DNA of 64,000 nt from Bacteroidales bacterium (lineage in GTDB: Bacteria; Bacteroidota; Bacteroidia; Bacteroidales; Muribaculaceae), in NCBI GenBank assembly GCA_003150235.1, contig QAMW01000003.1, forward strand, positions 124,001-188,000, written 5' to 3'. Position numbers and translations under genes: made by a program. Shown here in pieces: positions 1 through 7,689 of the stretch (position 1 is the stretch's first letter; every line of letters begins with the position of its first letter). Below the pieces are notes generated by a model. The model ran no database searches. It worked only from the letters and a program-made list of their open reading frames with translations, and was not told the origin of the DNA.

Positions 1-1020
1 CGGGAAATAATGTTTATATAGCGGATGGTCGGGATGTTCTGGCAGGAGGGGGTGATTCACTCGTTTCACCTTAGGATGTTTTGCCAGAAATTCCACCACC
101 CGCGCGGCATTATAGCTATGGCGTTCGACACGCAGCGACAATGTCTCAAGCCCCTGCAATAGAATGAACGCGTTGAACGGGCTTATGGTGGCACCGGTAT
201 CACGGAGAAGGACGGCTCGGATACGTGTCACGAATGCAGCACGTCCGGCGACATCGGCAAATACCGCACCGTGATAGCTCGGGTCAGGCTCGGTCAACTG
301 AGGGAATTTCCCCGACGCCTTCCAGTCAAAGTTACCGCTGTCCACAATCACTCCCCCGAGCGATGTGCCGTGACCGCCGATAAATTTGGTAGCGGAATGT
401 ACCACTATGTCAGCACCGGAGTCAATAGGGCGCACCAGAAACGGAGTGGCGAAAGTATTGTCGACGATAAGGGGAATGCGGTGCTGATGAGCGATTTCAG
501 CCACAGCCTTTATATCGATGACATTTGAGTTGGGATTTCCGAGCGTCTCGATAAACAGGGCTTTTGTCTCAGGCTTGATTGCCTTCTCGAAATTATTGAT
601 GTCGGAAGGGTCGACAAACGTAGCAGTCACGCCGTACGCAGGCAATGTATGGTCAAGAAGATTGTAGGAGCCTCCGTATATGGTCTTTGCTGCTACGATA
701 TGGTCGCCGGCGCGGGTTATATTGAGCAGCGCATAGGTAATCGCCGCCGCTCCGGACGCCACGGCGAGGCCGGCAACACCACCTTCAAGAGCCGCCACTC
801 GCTCCTCAAATACGCTCTGTGTACTGTTGGTGAGTCTGCCGTAAATGTTGCCCGCATCCTGTAGTCCGAAACGAGCCGCCGCATGCGCGGAGTCACGGAA
901 CACGTAAGATGCCGTCTGATAAATCGGCACTGCGCGTGAGTCGGTTGCGGGATCGGGCTGTTCTTGCCCTACATGAAGCTGAAGTGTCTCAAAATGGAGT
1001 CGGTTTCTGTCAAGTGTCAT
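1..1020 (-). CDS. metY: O-acetylhomoserine sulfhydrylase-like PLP enzyme (3' end outside window)
   Basis: This is the N-terminal 340 codons of a Cys/Met-metabolism PLP enzyme; the reading frame is open to the window edge, so the C-terminus is missing. The start ATG is at 1020 and the protein begins MTLDRNRLHFETLQLHVGQ. The PLP-binding lysine is K212 in the motif HSATKFIGGHG, with the upstream segment IVDNTFATPFLVRP typical of the family. Family members make homocysteine from O-acetylhomoserine and sulfide in the cytoplasm. The H-x-ET-x-x-LHVGQ opening and the inserted stretch after the lysine favour MetY over MetB/MetC, but the missing end leaves some doubt. It is divergent from an Lrp-type regulator, which may control it. 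Confidence 0.85.
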   Translation of the reverse strand, partial: MTLDRNRLHFETLQLHVGQEQPDPATDSRAVPIYQTASYVFRDSAHAAARFGLQDAGNIYGRLTNSTQSVFEERVAALEGGVAGLAVASGAAAITYALLNITRAGDHIVAAKTIYGGSYNLLDHTLPAYGVTATFVDPSDINNFEKAIKPETKALFIETLGNPNSNVIDIKAVAEIAHQHRIPLIVDNTFATPFLVRPIDSGADIVVHSATKFIGGHGTSLGGVIVDSGNFDWKASGKFPQLTEPDPSYHGAVFADVAGRAAFVTRIRAVLLRDTGATISPFNAFILLQGLETLSLRVERHSYNAARVVEFLAKHPKVKRVNHPLLPEHPDHPLYKHYFP

Positions 1021-1057
1021 AATCTTATATTTTTGTAGATATTTTCAATTTCATATC

Positions 1058-1089
1058 GCAAATTTAGAAATAGCAGAAAATATCGGCAA
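1058..1089 (-). promoter_or_regulatory. Promoter of metY
   Basis: On the minus strand TTG (1089-1087), a 20-bp spacer and TAAATTTGC (1066-1058) match the Bacteroidetes -33/-7 consensus. The expected transcript starts about 30 bases before the metY ATG. Confidence 0.6.
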
Positions 1090-1118
1090 TTAAATCCCGG
1101 CACAACAGAAAATATATC

Positions 1119-1126
1119 TATATTTG
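1119..1126 (+). promoter_or_regulatory. -7 element upstream of the Lrp gene
   Basis: TATATTTG matches TAnnTTTG about 60 bases before the Lrp start. No good TTG lies 19-21 bp upstream, so this is a half-match. It lies close to the metY promoter, where an Lrp protein could act on both. Confidence 0.35.
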
Positions 1127-1186
1127 TACTATCAAATAGAACATACGTTCCAAAACAATCCGTTTAATGACATTCAAACAGAATAA

Positions 1187-1654
1187 ATGACCACCGAACA
1201 GCTTGATGACATAGACCTTGCCATATTGCGCGCGCTGCAAGATGACGCACGACTGACCGTGAAAGAACTTGCAGCGAAGGTACACCGCTCTACCACCCCT
1301 GTGTTCGAGCGTCTGAGACGACTGGAGACACAAGGATATATACGCCGCTACGTGGCAATAATCGATGCCGACAAAGTCGGTCAGGGATTCATGGTGTTCT
1401 GCCAGGTAAAACTGCAGCATATCAACCGATCAATCGCCACGGATTTTACCCGCTACATAAGCGGACTTCCCGAAGTGACCGAATGTTACAATGTATCGGG
1501 AGGCTACGATTACCTCCTGAAGATATATGCCCCTTCAATGGGCGCGTATCAGGAATTTCTGTTAAACAAGCTCGGAGCTTTTGAAGGGCTCGGCTCTGTC
1601 GAGTCGACATTCGTGATGTCGGAGCTGAAGCATGACTATTGCCTGCCTTTCTGA
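1187..1654 (+). CDS. Lrp/AsnC-family transcriptional regulator
   Basis: The 155-residue protein has the usual length and layout of the family. An N-terminal winged helix-turn-helix (about residues 6-65; DIDLAILRALQDDARLTVKELAAKV then STTPVFERLRRLE) is followed by an RAM/AsnC ligand-binding domain (about 70-150; VPEVTECYNVSGGYDYLLKI-like core). Such proteins form dimers or octamers that bind amino acids and control amino-acid metabolism genes. It is divergent from metY with 166 bp between starts, suggesting local control of sulfur amino-acid synthesis (inference). Its 3' end overlaps the convergent small secreted gene by 19 bp. Confidence 0.93.
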   Translation: MTTEQLDDIDLAILRALQDDARLTVKELAAKVHRSTTPVFERLRRLETQGYIRRYVAIIDADKVGQGFMVFCQVKLQHINRSIATDFTRYISGLPEVTECYNVSGGYDYLLKIYAPSMGAYQEFLLNKLGAFEGLGSVESTFVMSELKHDYCLPF

Positions 1655-1974
1655 TCCCTTATATAATTCGACATGTCGATACGGTCATAGACATCCCACA
1701 AGGGGCGGTCGGAATAGACACAACCGTTGCCATAGACTGCAATCACACTGTCAAGACAGTCATACACTCGCCCATTATGATACGTACCCATTATCTCGTT
1801 ACGTTCATTCATGATATAGCCGTTACGAGCATACCCTATCACTTCCCAGTCGGAGTCAAGGAGATAACCGTTGCTATAACGTGCAACAAACTCGTTCATG
1901 TCACCAAGATACCTTGCCGAGTCAAACGAACAGAATAAAAGCGCAGCGATTGCTAAAAACATTATCTTTCTCAT
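1636..1974 (-). CDS. Small secreted protein with tandem G-Y-x-x-N repeats (4-fold beta-flower-like)
   Basis: A 112-residue protein. The N-terminus MRKIMFLAIAALLFCSF is a plausible signal peptide. The body carries at least four short degenerate repeats with an aromatic/NG core (ARYSNGYLLD, GYARNGYIMN, GTYHNGRVYD, AVYGNGCVYS), spaced about 17-19 residues apart. This resembles the small 4-fold beta-flower proteins of Bacteroidetes; that assignment is from memory of the pattern only and no function is known. It lies 55 bp downstream of the MscS gene on the same strand and may be cotranscribed. It converges with the Lrp gene, overlapping by 19 bp. Confidence 0.65.
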   Translation of the reverse strand: MRKIMFLAIAALLFCSFDSARYLGDMNEFVARYSNGYLLDSDWEVIGYARNGYIMNERNEIMGTYHNGRVYDCLDSVIAVYGNGCVYSDRPLWDVYDRIDMSNYIRDQKGRQ

Positions 1975-2029
1975 CAGAATCTAAATTATAATCGGTTGAT
2001 TAATGTAACTGTCGTGAATCATCAGCACC

Positions 2030-3643
2030 TCAATCAGCCGGTGTAGGGGAAATACCTCCGGACGCTGAAGGAGTTGCAGGTGATGAAGATGATGCCGGAG
2101 TGACGGCAGGAGCGCCGGACACAAGCGGAGGCACGGGACTTCCTGTCACAGGCATCACAGGTATACCCGCAGCCTTTGCGGCAGCGACCGCCTCGGCTAT
2201 CGAATCGGGATAAACCGGCTGGGTATTGTAGGCAAACCCGTGGTCGCCCGATACATTCGGTGGCACCATATAATTGGTTATGGGGTCGTAGGTTGCCATC
2301 GCCACGGGAGAATCGCCATTGTAAGGCATCGCCTCCGGCTTCGGATTGGCGATATTCACCATATCCCTGCCTGTAGGCGACGAGAACGCCGACAGCCCGA
2401 AAGCGGGAGCCGCAGCCATTATATGCTCGAAAATGTCACTTTGTATGCCTTCAAACGACACCCATTCCGTAGTGTTGAGGTAACAGAATATCTGCAACGG
2501 CACTCCCGTAGCCGTCTGCTGCATAAGCCTTACCATACATGTCGGGCCTCCCATTGCAACGTAAGGGTGATGATGCAGATACAGCCCTACGTAGGCACGA
2601 TAACAGCCGAGATTGGTATCAATCGAGCCATTGACCTTTATATTGTCGTGCATCAGGCATGTTGCCTGCCCCTTGGCGGCATCGGCTTGCATCTGCTCTA
2701 TATATTCCTTCATGAACGGCTGTTTCTTAAACGCTTCCAGCATGGCGGACGTGGTAGGGCGGACGGTCGATATGTCAATCCACACCGACCGCTCAATCTG
2801 ACGTCGTCCCCGCTCTTTCATTTTGTTCCAGTTCTGGAATGATGTCGAGACAAGCGTATAAGGAGGAAGCGTCACGGTGGTGTTATCCCAGTTTCTCACT
2901 TTTACTGCGGTAAGCGAAACATCGGTGACAATACCATTGGCAATCGTGCCCGGCACCGCTATCCAATCGCCTACTCTCAGCATGTCATTGAGTGACAGCT
3001 GTAGTCCTGCTACAAACCCGAGTATTGAATCCTTGAATATCAGCATCAAGGCGGCGGCAAACGCTCCCAATCCGGTGAGCAGCACTGCAGGAGAGCGGTC
3101 GACAAGTATCGACACGGCGATGATGGAAATTATAATCCACACAAGTCCTTTTGCAACATTCAGTATGCCCTTGAGCGGAAGATTCTTGGTGTTTTCTCTA
3201 CGGTCATAATTAGCCCAGATGATATTGAAAAGCGAACAGATTGTCCATCCGAGCACCACGACAAAATATACGAGTACTATGCGTTCGATGACAATCAGTG
3301 TGTGATTATCAGTCTGGAAGGCAAACGGTATAAGCCCGAGAAACACAAGCGGCGGTATGATATGGCTCATCTTGTTCACGATATTTTCATGCTGAAGCTC
3401 GTCAACAAATATAGTGTGACGGGAATATACCAGCTTCTGCACAATCGCCACCACAACCTTTCTGACAACCCAGCCTACGAGCAATGCCATGCCAAGTGCC
3501 AGAACAGTATAGATTATCTCCTCTGCCGAGCCTGACTGCTCAAGACCCAGCCGGGTGAGAAAGCGGTCAATCTGTGTAAGCAGCCACGTAGCTACCTTAT
3601 GGGTAGGAATCAGGCTGTGTGACATCAATAAATCGTGTGACAT
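2030..3643 (-). CDS. MscS-family mechanosensitive ion channel (YbdG-like)
   Basis: A 537-residue inner-membrane protein. There are about five hydrophobic segments in the first 215 residues, and the last (GLGAFAAALMLIFKDSILGFVAGLQLS) is the pore helix and beta-domain entry typical of MscS. The soluble domain (TVKVRNWDNTTVTLPPYTLVSTSFQNWNKMKERGRRQIERS) looks like the YbdG/YnaI branch. The last about 60 residues are a Pro/Ala/Ser-rich low-complexity tail. Channels of this type open under hypo-osmotic shock. ATG at 3643 is preferred over an upstream TTG. The start region contains a short tandem duplication (gtgtgacatcaa twice), so a second in-frame ATG at 3625 is also possible. Confidence 0.88.
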   Translation of the reverse strand: MSHDLLMSHSLIPTHKVATWLLTQIDRFLTRLGLEQSGSAEEIIYTVLALGMALLVGWVVRKVVVAIVQKLVYSRHTIFVDELQHENIVNKMSHIIPPLVFLGLIPFAFQTDNHTLIVIERIVLVYFVVVLGWTICSLFNIIWANYDRRENTKNLPLKGILNVAKGLVWIIISIIAVSILVDRSPAVLLTGLGAFAAALMLIFKDSILGFVAGLQLSLNDMLRVGDWIAVPGTIANGIVTDVSLTAVKVRNWDNTTVTLPPYTLVSTSFQNWNKMKERGRRQIERSVWIDISTVRPTTSAMLEAFKKQPFMKEYIEQMQADAAKGQATCLMHDNIKVNGSIDTNLGCYRAYVGLYLHHHPYVAMGGPTCMVRLMQQTATGVPLQIFCYLNTTEWVSFEGIQSDIFEHIMAAAPAFGLSAFSSPTGRDMVNIANPKPEAMPYNGDSPVAMATYDPITNYMVPPNVSGDHGFAYNTQPVYPDSIAEAVAAAKAAGIPVMPVTGSPVPPLVSGAPAVTPASSSSPATPSASGGISPTPAD

Positions 3644-3706
3644 CAAAATAAATGGATTGAACGTGAATTATACAATATCACAAGTATTAACACTCTATTT
3701 TATATA

Positions 3707-3735
3707 TTGGTTTTGACAAATAATGGTTAACTTTG
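3707..3735 (+). promoter_or_regulatory. Promoter, nearly abutting the start at 3743
   Basis: TTG (3707-3709), an 18-bp spacer and TAACTTTG (3728-3735). The ATG begins 8 bases after the last G, which would leave almost no 5' untranslated leader. Confidence 0.5.
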
Positions 3736-3742
3736 AAGAATC

Positions 3743-4225
3743 ATGATATCTCTATGGATTGCAATCGGCACTGTTGAAGTGTGTGTGCTGCTGTTTATCG
3801 TGGCAGCGGCAGTTATCGCCATGGCTGTACGCCCCGGCGGAAAGTCGCCTGCCGAAACCTACTTTTATGCCGGAGAACTTATATCGGGGGAAGAGACCGT
3901 CGCCGGACTCACCATCACAGTCAACGATGACTATCGTGTCACACTCGTTAGACATGGACTTGCCGGCATAACAGGCGTTGACGGGGCGGTAAGCATCACG
4001 GTCACGGTGACCGGCACCGACATATATGTCGAAGAACGCATAACTCCCGGCAGGATATTGTCGCCGGAAGAAAACAAACCTGAAAGCGCACTGTTTTTCA
4101 TCGATTGCCTGCCTCCCAACACACGCATCCACTTCCGTTACAATGCCTCTGCCTCAAGCAGGAGCGCGTCGCTGACTTTCACGGTCAAACCCGACTTCAA
4201 CTATTCGTTGCCACTCACACAATAA
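3743..4225 (+). CDS. Membrane-anchored protein of unknown function
   Basis: A 160-residue protein I do not recognise. One strong N-terminal transmembrane segment (residues 3-29, WIAIGTVEVCVLLFIVAAAVIAMAV) is followed by a Gly/Thr/Val-rich region likely to form a beta sandwich (residues 40-155). There are two Cys in the protein (about residues 15 and 123) and no lipobox. It is probably exported with the C-terminal domain in the periplasm. It stands upstream of a DivIC-like gene, but the latter has its own promoter. The start is supported by the promoter placed 8 bases upstream; no Shine-Dalgarno is visible. Confidence 0.7.
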   Translation: MISLWIAIGTVEVCVLLFIVAAAVIAMAVRPGGKSPAETYFYAGELISGEETVAGLTITVNDDYRVTLVRHGLAGITGVDGAVSITVTVTGTDIYVEERITPGRILSPEENKPESALFFIDCLPPNTRIHFRYNASASSRSASLTFTVKPDFNYSLPLTQ

Positions 4226-4265
4226 CCGAATAAATGGCGTCGTAATGCAATAGATTGTTAAATCG

Positions 4266-4297
4266 TTGGCAGTGACGGGGGATTTCGTTAAATTTGC
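4266..4297 (+). promoter_or_regulatory. Promoter of the divIC-like gene
   Basis: TTG (4266-4268), a 20-bp spacer and TAAATTTGC (4289-4297) form a full Bacteroidetes-type promoter. The ATG at 4305 lies only 8 bases after its end, so the mRNA should be leaderless or nearly so. Confidence 0.65.
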
Positions 4298-4304
4298 ACC
4301 CATT

Positions 4305-4607
4305 ATGAGCAACTGGGTACAAAAGAGCTGGGCATGGTGCCGCCGATACTTTTCGGTGACATTTATTTTTGTTGTCGCATTTACGCTCTTGGTACTGTTT
4401 TTCAACGACAACTCCATAATCAAGTCAATGGAATATGACGAGCGTATCAAGGAGCTGAAACGCGAAATCAAGGCAAACCGTGACACGATGGAGTATTATC
4501 GCAAGCAAAATCACAATCTCGACACCGACCGTGAGACCATGGAGCGTATCGTAAGGGAACAATACCACATGCAACGCGAAAACGAGGATGTGTACATAAT
4601 AGAATAA
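4305..4607 (+). CDS. FtsB/DivIC-type septum formation initiator
   Basis: A 100-residue single-pass membrane protein. A short cytoplasmic head with several Trp (MSNWVQKSWAWCRRYF) leads into a TM segment (residues 15-38) and a periplasmic coiled coil (residues 42-80, IKELKREIKANRDTMEYYRKQ). It ends with the conserved V-R-E-Q-Y motif of the family. FtsB/DivIC pairs with FtsL/FtsQ in the divisome. ATG at 4305 is chosen over a longer in-frame start because the promoter occupies the upstream bases. The next gene starts 9 bp after the stop, implying cotranscription. Confidence 0.85.
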   Translation: MSNWVQKSWAWCRRYFSVTFIFVVAFTLLVLFFNDNSIIKSMEYDERIKELKREIKANRDTMEYYRKQNHNLDTDRETMERIVREQYHMQRENEDVYIIE

Positions 4608-4616
4608 AGCAACATC

Positions 4617-4994
4617 ATGAGTCAAAAAAATAAAAAGATACTCTCCTGGATTATAACGGCAGGAATGATACTGATTGCAGCGGGTGTGCTGATGCCATTG
4701 CTCGGCTACAGCATAGAGGTATACCGCTGGATTTTCTCGGCGGGCGCGCTGATTACCCTCATAGGAAGGATCATGAACCGCTATGACGGCGACGTGCTTC
4801 GTGTGAAGCGTCTTTACCGCATCGAGGTATGGTCTTCGATATTTTTCTGTGTGGCGGCATTTTTCATGTTTTACCCTTACGGCGCAGGGCGCGACTGGTT
4901 TGCTTTCATCCTCGCGGGCGGACTCATACTCGTCTACACCTCGATAATGATTCCGCGCACTCTGGCAAAAGAGCATAAACAGTCTAAAAAATAG
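4617..4994 (+). CDS. Four-TM integral membrane protein, conserved in Bacteroidetes
   Basis: A 125-residue protein with four predicted TM segments (about residues 8-30, 35-50, 70-88 and 95-112), a basic Lys-rich N-terminus and a basic C-terminal tail (TLAKEHKQSKK). Small proteins of this kind are common next to divIC in Bacteroidales, but I know of no assigned function. It follows divIC by 9 bp and is followed after 48 bp by coaX, which has its own promoter. Confidence 0.7.
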   Translation: MSQKNKKILSWIITAGMILIAAGVLMPLLGYSIEVYRWIFSAGALITLIGRIMNRYDGDVLRVKRLYRIEVWSSIFFCVAAFFMFYPYGAGRDWFAFILAGGLILVYTSIMIPRTLAKEHKQSKK

Positions 4995-5027
4995 ACCGAT
5001 GCGGGTCGTTAATTCATACGGAATTAG

Positions 5028-5035
5028 TAATTTTG
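5028..5035 (+). promoter_or_regulatory. -7 element of coaX
   Basis: TAATTTTG ends 8 bases before the coaX ATG, the same spacing as at the gene starting at 3743. The -33 side is weak. Confidence 0.45.
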
Positions 5036-5042
5036 TCGCACA

Positions 5043-5774
5043 ATGGGCTACAATCTTGTAATCGACCAGGGAAATTCGACAGCTAAAGTCGCTCTTTTTG
5101 AGGGTGACACGCTTGTCGATTATCAACGCCACGAGCATCTGCTGCCGGGTCATCTGGAAGAAATCGTCGGCGACCGCCACATTGATGCGGCAATATATTG
5201 CTCCGTAACACATCATGGAGAGGATATAGTGGTGTCGCTTCGCACGATTGCCGACAGGGTGTATGAACTGACATCAATGCTGCCGCTGCCGGTAAGCATA
5301 GGCTACACGACCCCGACCACTCTCGGGCGCGACCGCATAGCCGCTGTGGCAGGCGCGCAGGCGCTCTACCCGGGCAAGTCGGTACTTGTGGTCGATGCCG
5401 GCACAGCAATAACCTACGACAGGCTCACTGCCGACGGTGAATTTGCCGGCGGAAACATAGCCCCGGGACTGTGGATGCGCGCCGAGGCATTGCACTCCAT
5501 GACAAGCCGGCTACCCTACGTAGACGTGGAGACCGGCGGAGATGTGCCTTTATGGGGCACCGACACAGTCAATGCCATCAAGGCAGGAGTAGTAAGGGGA
5601 GCTATCGGCGAAATCACATATTACAGGTCGCTGCTGCCCGACGATGCCATTGTGGTACTCACCGGAGGTGACGCGTCGCGACTCGCCCCATTGCTTGAAT
5701 GTGAGGCGGAGGTTGAACCGATGCTTGTATGTAAAGGATTAAACAGTATACTGAAATATAATGAACATCACTAA
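5043..5774 (+). CDS. coaX: Type III pantothenate kinase
   Basis: A 243-residue ASKHA-fold kinase that phosphorylates pantothenate, the first step of coenzyme A synthesis. The phosphate-binding motif DQGNST lies at residues 8-13, the central VLVVDAGTAITYD at about 118-130, and GGNIAPGLWMRAEAL is the substrate/dimer-interface region. The C-terminal VVLTGGDA closes the fold. Length is normal for the family. The 3' end overlaps the next gene by 14 bp, so coaX and the outer-membrane protein gene are translationally linked. Confidence 0.95.
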   Translation: MGYNLVIDQGNSTAKVALFEGDTLVDYQRHEHLLPGHLEEIVGDRHIDAAIYCSVTHHGEDIVVSLRTIADRVYELTSMLPLPVSIGYTTPTTLGRDRIAAVAGAQALYPGKSVLVVDAGTAITYDRLTADGEFAGGNIAPGLWMRAEALHSMTSRLPYVDVETGGDVPLWGTDTVNAIKAGVVRGAIGEITYYRSLLPDDAIVVLTGGDASRLAPLLECEAEVEPMLVCKGLNSILKYNEHH

Positions 5775-6999
5775 AAAAATATCGGCTATAGCACTGCTGA
5801 TTGTCAGCTGCCTGACAGCGACGGCACAGACACCCTACTCAATGTATGGCTACGGTATCCTTAACGATAACGCCACTTCGTCACAACGCGCCATGGGAGG
5901 TGTCGGCTATGCCATGCAGTCGGGAAGGCAAATCAATGTAATGAATCCCGCAAGTTACGCGGCTATCGACTCGCTCACATTCCTTTTTGACATGGGTCTC
6001 ACAGCCTCGGCGATGTGGAGCAAGGAAAACGGCGTTTCTGGTAAAGATTTCGGAGGCGGACTGGATTACATCACCATGCAGTTTCCCATCACCCGCTATC
6101 TTGGCGCCAGCATCGGACTGTTGCCTTATTCATCGGTAGGATATTCATTCGGCTCCAAGATGGACAACGGCGCAGACTCCCGTAGCGGCTCCGGCGGACT
6201 TAACCAACTGTATGTCGGTATCGGCGGCCGTCCTTTCAAAGGATTCACGGTCGGAGCCAATATCGGTTATCTGTTCGGCACCACCATCAATGACATCTAC
6301 GCAGTGCCGGAAGCCGCCAACACCGCCCTGTTTGAGCGCGTAGTACAGGTCAGGGACTATCACCTGCAATTCGGTGTGCAATATTCACTTGATATCAACC
6401 GCGACAACAAGCTAACCGCCGGTGTGACATATTCACCGTCAAAATCACTGCTCGGACATGCATGGCGCGTGAATTACTATAATATCGGCTCATCTGACGT
6501 ACATGCCGACACGGTCGCCTATACGTCGCTTCGTGACAAATACACTCTTCCCGACACCTGGGGTTTCGGTCTTAATTACCAATGGCGCGAACGACTAATG
6601 GTTGAAGCTGACGTGACCTATCAGAACTGGAAAGATGTAAAATACGCCGAACTTGACCGTGAAAACGGGATGATGGAATTCAACAACCGCCTCCGCTTCG
6701 GTCTGGGCGCACAGTACACCCCCTACCACCGTGGAAATTACGCCCAGCGTATAAGCTACCGCATCGGTGGCTATTATAGCAACGACTATATCAAAATCGG
6801 TACCAACGATGTGAAGGAATACGGCGTGTCGCTCGGATTCGGGCTGCCGGCTCCGGGTTCAAAGACCGTGGTTAATATCGGGCTGGAGTGGAAACACCGC
6901 CAGGGCACACCCAATGCCCTGATTAAGGAGGATTACCTCAACATCACCCTCGGCATCAATGTCAACGAGCTTTGGTTCTTCCAGAGCAAGATACGCTAA
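5761..6999 (+). CDS. Outer-membrane beta-barrel protein (OmpP1/FadL-like)
   Basis: A 412-residue protein with a clear signal peptide (MNITKKISAIALLIVSCLTATAQ, cleavage after TAQ). The mature N-terminus TPYSMYGYGILNDNATSSQRAMGGVGYAM is typical of Bacteroidetes OmpP1/FadL-like barrels. Many alternating amphipathic strands with aromatic girdles follow, ending in ITLGINVNELWFFQSKIR. Substrate is unknown. It sits between coaX and an LptC-like gene in a run that also includes a GldE-like gene, which points to envelope biogenesis in a broad sense. Confidence 0.8.
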   Translation: MNITKKISAIALLIVSCLTATAQTPYSMYGYGILNDNATSSQRAMGGVGYAMQSGRQINVMNPASYAAIDSLTFLFDMGLTASAMWSKENGVSGKDFGGGLDYITMQFPITRYLGASIGLLPYSSVGYSFGSKMDNGADSRSGSGGLNQLYVGIGGRPFKGFTVGANIGYLFGTTINDIYAVPEAANTALFERVVQVRDYHLQFGVQYSLDINRDNKLTAGVTYSPSKSLLGHAWRVNYYNIGSSDVHADTVAYTSLRDKYTLPDTWGFGLNYQWRERLMVEADVTYQNWKDVKYAELDRENGMMEFNNRLRFGLGAQYTPYHRGNYAQRISYRIGGYYSNDYIKIGTNDVKEYGVSLGFGLPAPGSKTVVNIGLEWKHRQGTPNALIKEDYLNITLGINVNELWFFQSKIR

Positions 7000-7016
7000 A
7001 CCGGCACAGGACTTAC

Positions 7017-7685
7017 ATGTCATTTCGCAGTCACATAACACGGTCAGGAGGCATGAAGGCACTACCCGTCGTATGGGCATTGATGCTTGTCGCCGGAGCA
7101 TGCTCCGATGAAAAGACCGATGTAGTACACCGCGCCACCGACGGCGACAGCGTACCTACGATGATGACGCGCGACGTAACCACGCTCATCTCCGACTCAG
7201 GAATCACGCGTTACCGCATCACCACCCCCCTCTGGCTCGTATTTGACGAGGCAAAAGAACCGGTGTGGAGATTCCCCAACGGGTTGTTCATGGAAAAATT
7301 TGACACTGATTACACCACCGATGCCACCATCGTATGTGACTCCGCCACATATTTTAAAAACAAATCGCTTTGGCGGCTTGACGGCAATGTCAACATCCTG
7401 AACACACGAGGCGAGAAATTTCTTACCCAACAACTCTTCTGGAGTCAGCGCGACCGCAATGTGTATTCCGACTCGTTCATACATATCGAGCGTAACGACC
7501 GTGTAATCGAAGGCTACGGATTCACATCCAACGAACGTATGACCACCTACACCATACACAAGCCGTCGGGCATATTCCCGGTATCAGACTTCAAAGGTAA
7601 CGCCACAACCGACTCCACTACCGTGACCGGCGACTCTACCGCCGTTACACAACAACAAGATATAAAAGCCAACAAATCAGTCTGA
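7017..7685 (+). CDS. lptC: LptC-like LPS export lipoprotein
   Basis: A 222-residue protein. The hydrophobic signal MKALPVVWALMLVAGAC has a lipobox with Cys about 30 residues from the chosen ATG. The body (ISDSGITRYRITTPLWLVFDEAKEPVWRFPNGLFMEKFD, then a beta-jellyroll-like stretch with ATYFKNKSLWRLDGNVNILN) matches the LptC/OstA-like domain. LptC relays lipopolysaccharide from LptBFG to LptA. An alternative ATG at 7053 would give a shorter signal n-region. It starts 17 bp after the outer-membrane gene and is followed after 4 bp by the GldE-like gene. The Thr/Asp-rich tail is probably disordered. Confidence 0.8.
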   Translation: MSFRSHITRSGGMKALPVVWALMLVAGACSDEKTDVVHRATDGDSVPTMMTRDVTTLISDSGITRYRITTPLWLVFDEAKEPVWRFPNGLFMEKFDTDYTTDATIVCDSATYFKNKSLWRLDGNVNILNTRGEKFLTQQLFWSQRDRNVYSDSFIHIERNDRVIEGYGFTSNERMTTYTIHKPSGIFPVSDFKGNATTDSTTVTGDSTAVTQQQDIKANKSV

Positions 7686-7689
7686 CAAT

